In this document: one piece after another, positions 15,602-24,322 of the stretch
Layout of the letters: every line of letters begins with the position of its first letter
Numbering within the stretch: position 1 is the first letter of the stretch
Assembly: GCF_003666605.1 (NCBI RefSeq)
Contig: NZ_RCIV01000001.1
Coordinates: forward strand, 186,001-250,000
Reading direction: 5' to 3'
From: Propionibacterium australiense
GTDB lineage: Bacteria; Actinomycetota; Actinomycetes; Propionibacteriales; Propionibacteriaceae
Length of the DNA stretch: 64,000 nucleotides
The notes under the pieces: generated by a model
What the model saw: the letters and a program-made list of their open reading frames with translations, nothing else
What the model was told of the DNA's origin: nothing
Database searches by the model: none
Program-made: the position numbers and the translations under genes

Positions 15602-17200
15602 TCAGGCCAGGGAGACGAGCTCCGCGTAGTCCTCGTTCCACAGGTCCTCGTCGCCGTCCGGCAGCAACAGGACCCGGTCGGGTTCGAGGGCCTGGACGGC
15701 GCCCTCGTCGTGCGTGACGAGGACCGTCGCGCCCTTGTAGGCACGGATCGCGCCCAGCACCTGTTCCCGGCTCGCCGGGTCGAGGTTGTTCGTCGGCTCG
15801 TCGAGCAGCAGCACATTGGCCGCGCTGACGACGAGCGTGGCCAGTGCCAGCCGGGTCTTCTCGCCGCCGGACAGCACGCGTGCCGGTTTGTGGTCGTCAT
15901 CGCCGGTGAACAGGAAGGCGCCGAGCACCTTGCGGGCGTCGGTCTCGTTGAGCTGGGGGGCGGCGAGCTGCATGTTCTCGAGGACCGTGGCGTCCATGTC
16001 GAGCATGTCGTGTTCCTGGGCGAAGTAGCCGAGCTTGAGGCCGTGACCGGGCAGCACCTCACCGGTGTCCGGCTCCTCGATGCCGTACAGCAGCCGCAGC
16101 AGGGTCGTCTTGCCGGCGCCGTTGAGCCCCAGTACCACGACCTTGGAGCCCTTGTCGACGGCCAGGTCGACGTCGGTGAAGACCTCCAGCGAACCGTATG
16201 CCTTCGACAGGCCCTCGGCCATGAGCGGGGTCCGGCCGCACGGGGCCGGGTCGGGGAAGCCGATCGCGGCGACCCTGTCCCGGGTGCGTTCGGCCTCGGT
16301 ACTGGCCAGCAGCCTCTCGGCGCGGCGGGCCATGTTCTGGGCAGCCGTCGCCTTGGTCGCCTTGGCGTGCAGTTTCTCGGACTGGGCCAGCAGCTGGGCG
16401 GCCTTGCGTTCCGCGTTGAGCCGCTCACGGCGGCGGCGTTTCTCGTCGGCCTGGCGCTGGGCCAGGTAGAGCTTCCAGCCCATCGAGTAGACGTCGAGGG
16501 TGGACCGGTTCGCGTCCAGGTGGAAGACCTTGGTGACGGTCTCGTCCAGCAGCTCGGTGGAGTGACTGATCATCATGACGCCACCGGCGTAGGACTTCAG
16601 GAAGTCACGGAGCCAGGTGATCGAGTCGGCGTCGAGATGGTTCGTCGGTTCGTCCAGCAGCAGGGTGTCGGCATTGCTGAACAGGATGCGGGCCAACTCG
16701 ACACGGCGACGCTGGCCGCCCGACAGCTCGTGCAGTGGCTGCGCCAGCACCCGGTCCGGCAGGCCGAGGTTCGCTGCGATACGGGCGGCCTCGGCCTCGG
16801 CGCCGTAACCGCCGGCGGCGATGAAGGCGGACTCGGCACGGTCGTAGGCGGCGATGATCTTCTCACGGTCGGCGCCGCGGGCCCGGGAGATGTCGTCGGT
16901 GGCCTGGTTCATCCTGGCCAGGAGGGACTCGATGTTGCGGGCCGAGACGATGCGTGAACGAGCCGTGACCGAAAGATCCGACTCCCGGGGGTCCTGGGGC
17001 AGGTAGCCGACCCGCCCGGAACGTTTGACCGTGCCGCCCGAGGGGAGACCCTCGCCGGCCAGGATCCGCATCGTCGTCGTCTTGCCGGCGCCGTTGCGGC
17101 CGACGACACCGATGGTGTCGCCCTTGGCCACCCGGAAGCTCACCGGCGCGAGCAGCAGGCGGGCGCCGACACGCACCTCCAGGTCATTGGCTTGTATCAC
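15602..17200 (-). CDS. ABC-F family ATPase
   Basis: A 532-residue soluble protein with two ABC cassettes and no membrane part: Walker A GRNGAGKTT and GLNGAGKTT, signatures LSGGQRRR and LSGGEKTR, Walker B LLLDEPTNHLD and LLLDEPTNNLD. A charged linker (RRRRERLNAERKAAQLLAQS) separates them. ABC-F proteins act on ribosomes as translation factors or antibiotic-protection proteins; this one cannot be placed further. GTG at 17200 is chosen because AGGAG lies 4 nt upstream; the longer open frame back to 17347 crosses an AT-rich promoter-like region. Confidence 0.88.
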   Translation of the reverse strand: MIQANDLEVRVGARLLLAPVSFRVAKGDTIGVVGRNGAGKTTTMRILAGEGLPSGGTVKRSGRVGYLPQDPRESDLSVTARSRIVSARNIESLLARMNQATDDISRARGADREKIIAAYDRAESAFIAAGGYGAEAEAARIAANLGLPDRVLAQPLHELSGGQRRRVELARILFSNADTLLLDEPTNHLDADSITWLRDFLKSYAGGVMMISHSTELLDETVTKVFHLDANRSTLDVYSMGWKLYLAQRQADEKRRRRERLNAERKAAQLLAQSEKLHAKATKATAAQNMARRAERLLASTEAERTRDRVAAIGFPDPAPCGRTPLMAEGLSKAYGSLEVFTDVDLAVDKGSKVVVLGLNGAGKTTLLRLLYGIEEPDTGEVLPGHGLKLGYFAQEHDMLDMDATVLENMQLAAPQLNETDARKVLGAFLFTGDDDHKPARVLSGGEKTRLALATLVVSAANVLLLDEPTNNLDPASREQVLGAIRAYKGATVLVTHDEGAVQALEPDRVLLLPDGDEDLWNEDYAELVSLA

Positions 17201-17298
17201 GGCGCTCCTGCACTCCTCGACGACGGACCGCCGCCCATTCTCCCGCGCCGGCGGGTACCGGGCAAAGGCTCTCCTTCTGAGCGGATGACGGCAAAGTA

Positions 17299-17316
17299 AT
17301 TGAAAATGATAATATC
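17299..17316. promoter_or_regulatory. Possible Fur/Zur-type operator
   Basis: ATTGAAAATGATAATATC is a conspicuous AT-rich island in the divergent region between the ABC-F gene and a small membrane protein. TGAAAATGAT matches the left half of actinobacterial Zur boxes and GAAAATGATAAT resembles two Fur hexamers, but the right half is weak. No known metal gene lies next to it. Confidence 0.3.
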
Positions 17317-17470
17317 GACTTGTCCGGAGGGTCCTCTCGTCGCACAATGAAAATACCTGCGTGTCGCGTCATCGTCGCAGCACCCCACTGATCGTGCGAG
17401 GGACTCGGGAGCAGGTGCCGTGCACCCCTCTACCCCCTGCAGGCAGTACAGGACGACGAAAGCGAACCAG

Positions 17471-17710
17471 ATGTCAGATGCATCACGTGCGTCACGCCCC
17501 AGCCGGCGTGTTCTCGTGGCCCGTTTCGTTCTCATCGTCATGGTCGTCTTGGCCATCAACGCGCTCATCCAGGTCTTCCTCGGGTCCTGGCTGGGTATCG
17601 CCGAGAACATCTGCTGGCTCGTCTCGGCGGTCCTGCTGGGCTGGGCCGGCTCCTTCGGTCCTGAGCGGATCCACAACGGCCCCAGACGCGCCTGCGATCG
17701 TGAGGCCTGA
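17471..17710 (+). CDS. Small membrane protein, unknown function
   Basis: A predicted 79-residue protein with two hydrophobic segments (about 13-35 and 41-59), a basic N-terminus and a basic tail. I recognise no family. ATG 17471 is a plausible start; a GTG at 17420 would add 17 residues. It lies divergently to the ABC-F gene beside the AT-rich candidate operator. Confidence 0.45.
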   Translation: MSDASRASRPSRRVLVARFVLIVMVVLAINALIQVFLGSWLGIAENICWLVSAVLLGWAGSFGPERIHNGPRRACDREA

Positions 17711-17756
17711 TCCTGGATTTCGTCACCGCCTGCGGCCATACCGCCGATGACCGTGA

Positions 17757-17783
17757 GCTGCCCGAGGCATGGCACCGGGCAGC
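17757..17783. terminator. Hairpin between convergent genes
   Basis: GCTGCCCG/CGGGCAGC forms an 8-bp stem with an 11-nt loop between the small membrane protein (ends 17710) and sufT (ends 17798, minus strand). Confidence 0.45.
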
Positions 17784-17797
17784 CCCGGGCCGGCCGG

Positions 17798-18208
17798 TCA
17801 GACGTTGAAACCGATGTAGCGCAGCTGCTCCCGGCCGTCGTCGGTGATCCGGTCCAGGGTCCACGGCGGCAGCCAGACCCAGTTGATCGTCACCGAGTTC
17901 ACGAGCCCGTCGAGAGCGGACTGGGCACCCCACTCGAGCTGGTCGGTGAGCGGGCAGGCCGGGCTCGTCAGCGTCATGTCGACGACGACGTTGGCCTCCT
18001 CGTCGACCTCGACGCCGTAGACGAGCCCCAGGTCGACGACGTTGACCATGAGTTCGGGGTCGATGACCTCCTTGAGGGCCTCGAGAACCTGGTCCTGGGT
18101 CGGGGGTTCGGTGACGCCGGCCGGAGCATCGGGCAGCCTGTCGCGCACCAGGTCGGACGGGCGCTGCCCGGGGGTCGGGTCACCGCTGGGGGACTGCTGC
18201 TCAGTCAT
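17798..18208 (-). CDS. sufT: SufT-type metal-sulfur cluster assembly factor (MIP18/DUF59)
   Basis: A 136-residue protein of the MIP18/DUF59 family that supports Fe-S cluster maturation. The domain is clear: VLEALKEVIDPELMVNVVDL, GLVYGVEVDEEANVVVDMTL and TSPACPLTDQLEW, with the conserved Cys in SPACP. An N-terminal 35-residue polar extension precedes it. Its ATG overlaps the sufU stop (ATGA), making it the last gene of the Suf operon. A nonspecific PaaD-like protein is excluded by context. Confidence 0.9.
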   Translation of the reverse strand: MTEQQSPSGDPTPGQRPSDLVRDRLPDAPAGVTEPPTQDQVLEALKEVIDPELMVNVVDLGLVYGVEVDEEANVVVDMTLTSPACPLTDQLEWGAQSALDGLVNSVTINWVWLPPWTLDRITDDGREQLRYIGFNV

Positions 18209-18666
18209 CCTGCCTCCTTCTCGTCGCTGATTGTCGCGCCGGCGCGGGCGAGCGCGTCGCGTAGGGCCATCCAGCTCAGCATGGCGCACTTGACGCGCGC
18301 CGGGAACTGCGCGACGCCGGCGAACGCGATCGCGTCCTCCAGGACGTCCTCGTCGGGTTCGACCCGGCCCTGGCCCTCCATCATCTGTTTGAACACTGCG
18401 AAGACCGCCATGGCCTCCTCGACCGTGTGGCCGATGACCAGGTCCGTCATGACCGAGCTGGAGGCCTGGGAGATGGAGCATCCCTCACCGGCGTAGCTCA
18501 CGTCACCGATCCGGTCGCCGTCGAGCGCCACACGCAGAGTCAGCTCGTCGCCGCAGCTCGGGTTCACGTGGTGCACCTCGGCGCCGAAGGGGGTGCGCAG
18601 GCCGCTGTGATGCTTCTGGCGATAGTGGTCCAGGATGATGTCCTGGTACATCTCCTCGACGTTCAT
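18205..18666 (-). CDS. sufU: SufU zinc-dependent sulfurtransferase / scaffold-like protein
   Basis: A 153-residue SufU, which accepts persulfide sulfur from SufS. It begins MNVEEMYQDIILDHYRQKHH and has the three conserved cysteines: PSCGDELTLRV, GEGCSISQASSS and ARVKCAMLSW, with the conserved Asp in CGDE completing the zinc site. It overlaps sufS (TGATG) and sufT (ATGA). Its role as SufS activator rather than IscU-type scaffold is family knowledge. Confidence 0.93.
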   Translation of the reverse strand: MNVEEMYQDIILDHYRQKHHSGLRTPFGAEVHHVNPSCGDELTLRVALDGDRIGDVSYAGEGCSISQASSSVMTDLVIGHTVEEAMAVFAVFKQMMEGQGRVEPDEDVLEDAIAFAGVAQFPARVKCAMLSWMALRDALARAGATISDEKEAG

Positions 18667-19919
18667 CAGCGACCTCTCAGCTTCCCAGTGAAGAAATCGT
18701 GCGCCCAGACGATGGCCTCGCAGAGGGCGTCGATCTCGGCCTTCGTCGTGTAAAGATACCCGGACGCGCGGGCCGAACTCTGCACGCCGAGGCGGCGGTG
18801 CAGCGGCTCGGCGCAGTGGTGACCGCCGCGCACCGCGACCCCCCGTGAGTCGAGCAGTTGCATGAGGTCGTGCGGGTGCACCTCGTCGACGGTGAAACTG
18901 ATCGCTCCGCCGCGGTCGACGGCGGTGGCCGGCCCCATGACGTGCACGGCGGGGATCTCGCCGAGCCGCGCCAGGGCGTACTCGGTGATCTCGTGCTCGT
19001 GGGCGGCGACCCGATCCATGCCGACGCCCGTGAGGTAGTCCACGGCGGCGCCGAGGCCGACGGCCTGGGCGATCGGGGGCGTACCGGCCTCGAACTTGTG
19101 CGGCAGCTCGGCCCAGGTGGCCCCCTCCATGGTGACGACGCCGATCATCTCGCCGCCGCCGAGGAAGGGGGGCAGCTCCTCGAGCAGGGCGCGCCTGCCC
19201 CACAGGACGCCGACGCCGGTCGGGCCGAGCATCTTGTGGCCGGTGAAGGCCAGCAGGTCGACGCCGAGTCCGGACACGTCGGTGGGCAGCTGGGGCACCC
19301 CCTGGGAGCCGTCGGCGACCATGACGGCGCCGACGGCGTGGGCCTGCTCGGCGATCCGCGCGATGGGGTTGACGGTGCCCAGCACGTTGGAGACCCAGGC
19401 CAGCGAGACGATCCTGGTGCGCTCGTTGATGAGCCCGTCGCGTTCGGCGGCCGCCAGGTCGAGCCGGCCCTCCTCGGTGATGTCGAACCAGCGCAGCGTG
19501 GCCCCGGTGCGCTCGCACACCATCTGCCACGGGATGAGGTTCGAGTGGTGCTCCATCACCGAGAGGACGATCTCGTCGCCCGGACCGAGCCGGGCACCGA
19601 GCGTGTTGGCCACCAGGTTGAGGGCCTCGGAGGCGTTCTTGGTGAAGACGACCTCCGCGGGATCCTTCGCCCCGATGAAACCGGCGATCTTCGCGCGGGC
19701 GCCCTCGTAGCCGGCCGTCGACTCCGCTCCGAGCGCGTGCATGGCGCGGGCGACGTTGGCGTTGTGCTCGCGGTAGTGCTCCGTCAGCGCCCCGATGACG
19801 CTCGCCGGTTTCTGGGAGGTGTTCGCGCTGTCCAGGTAGACGAGTGGGCGTGAGCCCACCTGGCGCCGCAGGATCGGGAAGTCGCGGCGGATCGCCTCGA
19901 CGTCGACATCACTTGGCAT
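18666..19919 (-). CDS. sufS: Cysteine desulfurase SufS
   Basis: A 417-residue PLP enzyme that takes sulfur from cysteine. The PLP Lys is in LLAFTGHKMLGPTGVGVLWG, the active-site Cys in VRGGHHCAEP, and the conserved Arg in SARASGYLYTT. The start MPSDVDVEAIRRDFPIL at 19919 lies 11 nt inside sufC. It is a type II desulfurase, expected to hand persulfide to the SufU encoded next. Confidence 0.94.
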   Translation of the reverse strand: MPSDVDVEAIRRDFPILRRQVGSRPLVYLDSANTSQKPASVIGALTEHYREHNANVARAMHALGAESTAGYEGARAKIAGFIGAKDPAEVVFTKNASEALNLVANTLGARLGPGDEIVLSVMEHHSNLIPWQMVCERTGATLRWFDITEEGRLDLAAAERDGLINERTRIVSLAWVSNVLGTVNPIARIAEQAHAVGAVMVADGSQGVPQLPTDVSGLGVDLLAFTGHKMLGPTGVGVLWGRRALLEELPPFLGGGEMIGVVTMEGATWAELPHKFEAGTPPIAQAVGLGAAVDYLTGVGMDRVAAHEHEITEYALARLGEIPAVHVMGPATAVDRGGAISFTVDEVHPHDLMQLLDSRGVAVRGGHHCAEPLHRRLGVQSSARASGYLYTTKAEIDALCEAIVWAHDFFTGKLRGR

Positions 19920-20658
19920 ACTGCTCGTAGCCCCGCTCCTCGAGATTGTCGGCGAGCTCGGGCCCGCCGGAGACCTTGACGCGGCCGTCGACGAAGACGT
20001 GGACGCGGTCGGGGCGCACGTAGCGCAGGATGCGCGTGTAGTGCGTGATGAGCAGCACCAGCTTGTCCGGTTTCCTGGCGAACCTCTCGATACCGGCCGA
20101 GACGACCCGCAGGGCGTCGATGTCAAGACCGGAGTCGATCTCGTCGAGGATGGCGGCCCGCGGGTCGAGCAGTTCGAGCTGGGCGATCTCGCCGCGCTTC
20201 TTCTCACCGCCGGAGAAGCCCTCGTTGACGGAACGTTCGGCGAAGTCACTGGACAGGTCCATGACGGTCAGGGCCTCGTTGACCTGCTTGGGCCAGGTCC
20301 TCACCTTGGGGGCCTCGCCGGCCAGCGCCGTCTTGGCGGTGCGCAGGAAGTTGGCCATCGAGACGCCGGGCACCTCGACCGGGTACTGCATGCCGAGGAA
20401 GAGGCCGGCACGGGCGCGCTCGTCGACCGACAGCTCGGACAGTTCGACGCCGTCGAGCAGCACCGAGCCCTGCGTGATGGTGTACTTGGGGTGGCCGGCG
20501 ACCGCGTAGGCCAGGGTCGACTTGCCGGAGCCGTTCGGGCCCATGATGGCGTGCACCTCACCGTCCCTGACGGTCAGGTCGACGCCCTTGAGGATCTCCT
20601 TGGGGCCATTCTCGGTGTCGACGTCGACATGCAGATCCTTGATGACGAGTTCAGCCAT
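19909..20658 (-). CDS. sufC: Fe-S assembly ATPase SufC
   Basis: A 249-residue ABC-type ATPase of the SufBC2D scaffold complex. It has Walker A GPNGSGKST, the SufC-specific NEGFSGGEKKRGEIAQL signature and Walker B AILDEIDSGLD, and ends RILRYVRPDRVHVFVDGRV. The start is 5 nt after the Rieske-like remnant and overlaps sufS at its end. It acts in the cytoplasm driving cluster assembly on SufB. Confidence 0.95.
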   Translation of the reverse strand: MAELVIKDLHVDVDTENGPKEILKGVDLTVRDGEVHAIMGPNGSGKSTLAYAVAGHPKYTITQGSVLLDGVELSELSVDERARAGLFLGMQYPVEVPGVSMANFLRTAKTALAGEAPKVRTWPKQVNEALTVMDLSSDFAERSVNEGFSGGEKKRGEIAQLELLDPRAAILDEIDSGLDIDALRVVSAGIERFARKPDKLVLLITHYTRILRYVRPDRVHVFVDGRVKVSGGPELADNLEERGYEQYAK

Positions 20659-20663
20659 CGTTC

Positions 20664-20780
20664 TCAGTTCTCCTTCACGAGGTACTCGACGTCGACGAGA
20701 ACGGGGGCGCCCTCGACGCGAACGGGGTACATGGGTGCTGGGGCCTGCTCAGCGAGCCGGCCCGGGTTCGGGGAGTTCAC
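20664..20780 (-). pseudogene. Truncated Rieske-type ferredoxin remnant
   Basis: Between sufD and sufC a 38-codon frame begins GTG overlapping the sufD stop and ends 5 nt before sufC. Its C-terminal half, PAPMYPVRVEGAPVLVDVEY, looks like the last strand of the Rieske [2Fe-2S] ferredoxins that actinobacteria usually encode exactly here (typically about 100 residues, with CxH and CxxH ligands). All cluster ligands are missing, so the N-terminal two thirds have been deleted while the frame and coupling to sufD stay intact. The family assignment rests on a short match and position. Confidence 0.5.
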
Positions 20781-21988
20781 TTCTCGGCGCCCCCATCGGG
20801 GGCGATCGCGTCCAGCTGGCGCTCGACGACGGCGATGAGGCGTTCGGCCACCTCGGGGATGCCGATCCGTCGGACGATCTCCACGAAGAAGCCCTGGACG
20901 ACCAGGCGGCGCGCCTCGTCCTCGGGGATACCGCGGCTGCGCAGGTAGAACAACTGCTCGTCGTCGAAGCGGCCGGTGGTCGAGGAGTGGCCGGCGCCCT
21001 CGATCGCGCCGGTGGCGATCTCGAGGTTGGGGATCGACTCGGCGCGGGCGCCCTCGGTGAGCAGCAGGTTCTTGTTGGCCTCGTACGTGCTGATGCCCTC
21101 GGCCTCCTTGCGGATGAGCACATCGCCCACCCACACGCCGAGCGAGCCCTTGTCCTGCAGGGCACCGCGATAGTCGATGTTCGAGCGGCTCAGCGGCTGG
21201 TTGTGGTCGACGAACAGGCGGTGCTCGACGTGCCGTCCCGAGTCGACGAAGTAGAGACCGAACTGCTCGAGTTCGCCACCGGCGGACTCGTAGCTGGCGC
21301 GTTCGAGCATGCGGGTGATCGCCCCGCCGAGCGAGGCCTGTACGGTGCGGACGGCGGCGTCATGACCGACGAGCAGGGAGAACTGCCCCACGTGCACGGC
21401 GTCGGGCGCCCAGTCCTGCAAGGTGACCACGTCGACGTGCGCACCCTCGCCGACCCGCACGTCGACCTTGTCCGCCACCTGGGCCAAGCCCTCGTAGCGC
21501 AGCAGGACCTGGGCCGTGGCGTTGGCGCCGACCTCGATGATCGTCTGCCCGTAGGCGAAGTCCTCCGTGCCGGTGCCGGTGAAGTTGAGTTCGACCGGTT
21601 CGTCGAGTTCAAGGCCGGCGGGCACCTGCACGAGACGGGCCCGGCCCGTGTTGGCGGCGGCGACGGCGGAGGTGCGATCGGCCGGGGGCTCGACGGCGGC
21701 GGCACGCACGGCATCACCCTCGATGAACGTGGCGGTCACGCCTGCGGGCAGCCTGAGTTCGCAGTCGAGCTCGGTGTTGGTCGGCCCGCTGGTGAGCAGG
21801 CCCTTCAGCGCGTCGATGGGGGTGAACCGCCAGACCTCCTCGCGTCCCGATGGCAGGGGGTGGTCGTCGAGATCCCACGAGACCCTCGGATGCAGGTGCG
21901 AGGCGATGGTCTCGATGGCACCGCTCACAGCCTCGGCACTCGCGCTCACCGGTTCAGCCACGGCAACAGCTCCATTCCTCTGCGACAT
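20777..21988 (-). CDS. sufD: Fe-S cluster scaffold protein SufD
   Basis: A 403-residue SufD, partner of SufB and SufC. The C-terminal part has HSSTTGRFDDEQLFYLRSRG and IPEDEARRLVVQGFFVEIV, the conserved SufD/SufB signature with the HSS His. It starts at ATG 21988 sharing one base with the sufB stop (TGATG) and ends at 20777. The N-terminal helical domain (SWDLDDHPLPSGREEVWRFT) is typical. Confidence 0.94.
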   Translation of the reverse strand: MSQRNGAVAVAEPVSASAEAVSGAIETIASHLHPRVSWDLDDHPLPSGREEVWRFTPIDALKGLLTSGPTNTELDCELRLPAGVTATFIEGDAVRAAAVEPPADRTSAVAAANTGRARLVQVPAGLELDEPVELNFTGTGTEDFAYGQTIIEVGANATAQVLLRYEGLAQVADKVDVRVGEGAHVDVVTLQDWAPDAVHVGQFSLLVGHDAAVRTVQASLGGAITRMLERASYESAGGELEQFGLYFVDSGRHVEHRLFVDHNQPLSRSNIDYRGALQDKGSLGVWVGDVLIRKEAEGISTYEANKNLLLTEGARAESIPNLEIATGAIEGAGHSSTTGRFDDEQLFYLRSRGIPEDEARRLVVQGFFVEIVRRIGIPEVAERLIAVVERQLDAIAPDGGAEK

Positions 21989-23430
21989 CAGCCCACCGCG
22001 CCTTCCATCTGCAGCTCGATGAGGCGGTTCAGTTCGAGTGCGTACTCCATGGGCAGCTCGCGAGCGATGGGCTCGACGAAGCCGCGCACGATCATGGCAC
22101 GGGCCTCGTCCTCGTCGAGGCCGCGCTGCATCAGGTAGAACAGCTGGTCCTCCGAGATCTTGGAGATGGTGGCCTCGTGCTCCATCTGCACGTCGTCGGT
22201 CCGCACGTCCACGTAAGGATACGTGTCGGAGCGCGAGACGTTGTCGACGAGCAGGGCATCGCACTTGACCGAGGACATCGCGTGGTGGGCTCCCTCGGCC
22301 ACCGCGACCAGACCGCGATAGCCGGTGCGGCCACCGTTGCGGCTGATGGACTTCGAGACGATCGTGCTCGACGTGTGCGGAGCGGTGTGCACCATCTTGG
22401 CGCCGGTGTCCTGGTGCTGGCCCTCCCCGGCGAAGGCGATCGACAGGGCCTCGCCCTTGGCGTGGGGACCCATGAGCAGGCAGGCCGGGTACTTCATGTT
22501 GGCCTTGGACCCGATATTGCCGTCGATCCACTCCATCGTGCCGCCCTCGGCGACGGTGGCCCGCTGGGTCACCAGGTTGTAGACGTTGTTCGACCAGTTC
22601 TGGATGGTCGTGTAGCGGCAGCGCGCGTTCTTACCGACGATGATCTCGACGATGGCGGCGTGCAGCGAGTCGGTCTTGTAGATGGGGGCGGTGCAGCCCT
22701 CGACGTAGTGCACGTAGGCGCCCTCGTCGACGATGATGAGCGTCCGCTCGAACTGGCCGAGGTTCTCGGTGTTCATCCGGAAGTAGGCCTGCAGCGGAAT
22801 GGTGCAGTGCACCCCCTTGGGCACGTAGATGAACGTGCCGCCGCTCCACACGGCCGTGTTCAGCGCCGCGAACTTGTTGTCGCCGGCGGGGATGACCGTG
22901 CCGAAGTACTCCTCGAAGAGCTCGGGGTACTCCCGCAGACCGGTGTCGGTGTCGGTGAAGATGACGCCCTGACGGCCGAGTTCCTCGTTGATCTTGTGGT
23001 AGACCACCTCGGACTCGTACTGGGCGGCGACGCCATCGACCAGGCGCGCCCGCTCGGCCTCTGGGATGCCCAGCCGGTCGTAGGTGTTCTTGATGTCCTC
23101 GGGCAGGTCGTTCCAGTCACTGGCCGGCTTGTCCTGGGCCCGGACGAAGTACTTGATGTCGTCGAAGCGCAGCCGGGACAGATCACAGCCCCAGGTGGGC
23201 AGCGGTTTGCGCTCGAACTGCTCCAGGCCCTTCAGCCGCCGCTCGAGCATCCATTCCGGCTCGTCCTTGAGACCGGAGATGCTGCGCACGACCTCCTCGG
23301 AGAGGCCGCGCTGGAAGGCGGCCGAGTAGTCGTCGGCATCGTGCCAGCCGTACTTGTAGGTGGTCAGGTCCTCGACCAGCTCGTCGCGCTCGGCGATCCT
23401 GTCCTCGAGCCTCGTGTCAACCTGCGTCAT
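21988..23430 (-). CDS. sufB: Fe-S cluster scaffold protein SufB
   Basis: A 480-residue SufB, the scaffold on which clusters form. Characteristic blocks are [60 protein letters not shown] and [21 protein letters not shown] 23430 overlaps the sufR stop (ATGA); the frame stays open upstream into sufR but lacks homology there. It is the largest and most conserved operon member. Confidence 0.96.
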   Translation of the reverse strand: MTQVDTRLEDRIAERDELVEDLTTYKYGWHDADDYSAAFQRGLSEEVVRSISGLKDEPEWMLERRLKGLEQFERKPLPTWGCDLSRLRFDDIKYFVRAQDKPASDWNDLPEDIKNTYDRLGIPEAERARLVDGVAAQYESEVVYHKINEELGRQGVIFTDTDTGLREYPELFEEYFGTVIPAGDNKFAALNTAVWSGGTFIYVPKGVHCTIPLQAYFRMNTENLGQFERTLIIVDEGAYVHYVEGCTAPIYKTDSLHAAIVEIIVGKNARCRYTTIQNWSNNVYNLVTQRATVAEGGTMEWIDGNIGSKANMKYPACLLMGPHAKGEALSIAFAGEGQHQDTGAKMVHTAPHTSSTIVSKSISRNGGRTGYRGLVAVAEGAHHAMSSVKCDALLVDNVSRSDTYPYVDVRTDDVQMEHEATISKISEDQLFYLMQRGLDEDEARAMIVRGFVEPIARELPMEYALELNRLIELQMEGAVG

Positions 23431-24131
23431 GCGCGTGTTGCCTCCCGCTTGTGATGGCCGTTGGGGGCGCCCAACGGGATGTTGGTGGTGCAGACACCGT
23501 CGCCGTGGGCGATGGTAGCGATCCGCTGCACCGGAGTGTCGAAGAGCCTGGCGAACATGCTCGTCTCCGCCTCGCACAGCTGCGGATACTCGGCCGCCAC
23601 ATGGGCGACCGGACAGTGATACTGGCACAACTGGTGGCCGCCTGGCACCTCGCTGACGTGGGCCGCGTAGCCCTCCTCGCGAAGGACGATGGCCAACGCC
23701 TCGACCGGGTCGGCGTCCGGGGCCTCCGCGCGGAGCTGGTGGTACCTGGCCTCGACCTCGCCGTAGCGGCGCTCCCCCACCGCGACGACGGCCTCTGGGC
23801 CGGCCGCCTCGACGAGGGCGCCGAGCGCCTGCAGGGCAAGGGTGTCGTAGTCTTGGAAAAAGGCCGAGCGGCCGCGGTCGGTGAGGGCGTACTCCTTGGC
23901 GGGCCGCCCCCTGCGGCGCCGGCCGCGGACGTAGCGCTCCTTCTCGACGAGCTGGCCGGAGGATTCGAGGACGCCCAGGTGGCGGCGGATGGCGGTCGGA
24001 GTGACGCCGAGCCGCTCGGCGAGTTCGCCGGTCGTCGCAGGCCCGTTGACGAGGAGTTCGTGCAGTACCCGGTGACGGGTGGAGTACTCGCCCCGCTCGG
24101 GCTCGTTCCCGGGTTCCGCCACCGTTTTCAT
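23427..24131 (-). CDS. sufR: SufR-type Fe-S-sensing transcriptional repressor
   Basis: A 234-residue regulator with an N-terminal winged helix ([20 protein letters not shown], residues about 33-52) and a C-terminal cluster site: Cys173-x12-Cys186-x27-Cys214, with an extra Cys169 ([12 protein letters not shown]). This is the SufR arrangement for a [4Fe-4S] cluster, which when present would repress the suf operon. It is the first gene, overlapping sufB by 4 nt, so it is autoregulated with the operon. The start at 24131 matches a leaderless promoter. Confidence 0.92.
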   Translation of the reverse strand: MKTVAEPGNEPERGEYSTRHRVLHELLVNGPATTGELAERLGVTPTAIRRHLGVLESSGQLVEKERYVRGRRRRGRPAKEYALTDRGRSAFFQDYDTLALQALGALVEAAGPEAVVAVGERRYGEVEARYHQLRAEAPDADPVEALAIVLREEGYAAHVSEVPGGHQLCQYHCPVAHVAAEYPQLCEAETSMFARLFDTPVQRIATIAHGDGVCTTNIPLGAPNGHHKREATRA

Positions 24132-24137
24132 AACCCT

Positions 24138-24165
24138 ATTGTTTCCAAAATCAGGGCGCAGTCAA
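24138..24165 (-). promoter_or_regulatory. suf operon promoter with SufR-like palindrome
   Basis: TTGACT (24165-24160), a 16-nt spacer and AACAAT (24143-24138) lie 6 nt upstream of the sufR ATG, giving a leaderless transcript. ATTTTGGAAACAAT overlaps the -10 and forms an imperfect inverted repeat (ATT-TT/AA-AAT), a reasonable place for SufR to bind. Confidence 0.55.
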
Positions 24166-24216
24166 ACTCCATCGTCCACAGCGAATCACGACGCCAGCTA
24201 GGGGATTCACCATTCT

Positions 24217-24235
24217 CAAGGTAAGGCTTACCTGA
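24217..24235. promoter_or_regulatory. DtxR/IdeR iron box upstream of suf operon
   Basis: CAAGGTAAGGCTTACCTGA contains a perfect 7-1-7 inverted repeat (AGGTAAG G CTTACCT) and fits the DtxR/IdeR consensus TWAGGTWAGSCTWACCTWA at all but the outer positions. It sits 86 nt before the sufR start and about 50 nt upstream of the -35 element, between pdxT (ends 24323) and sufR. It implies iron control added to SufR control; the upstream position would allow activation or repression of a second promoter. Confidence 0.75.
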
Positions 24236-24322
24236 TTTGAATCGATCATCTGGGCGCGCCACGGCCGGAGGGGAGGCCACCCGCACGGGGGCAGGACGCC
24301 GCGACCGGCGCGCAGCAGCCGG

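Noticed and set aside
15602-16957. Long plus-strand frame opposite the ABC-F gene
   Set aside because: Antisense shadow of a GC-rich gene; no homology.
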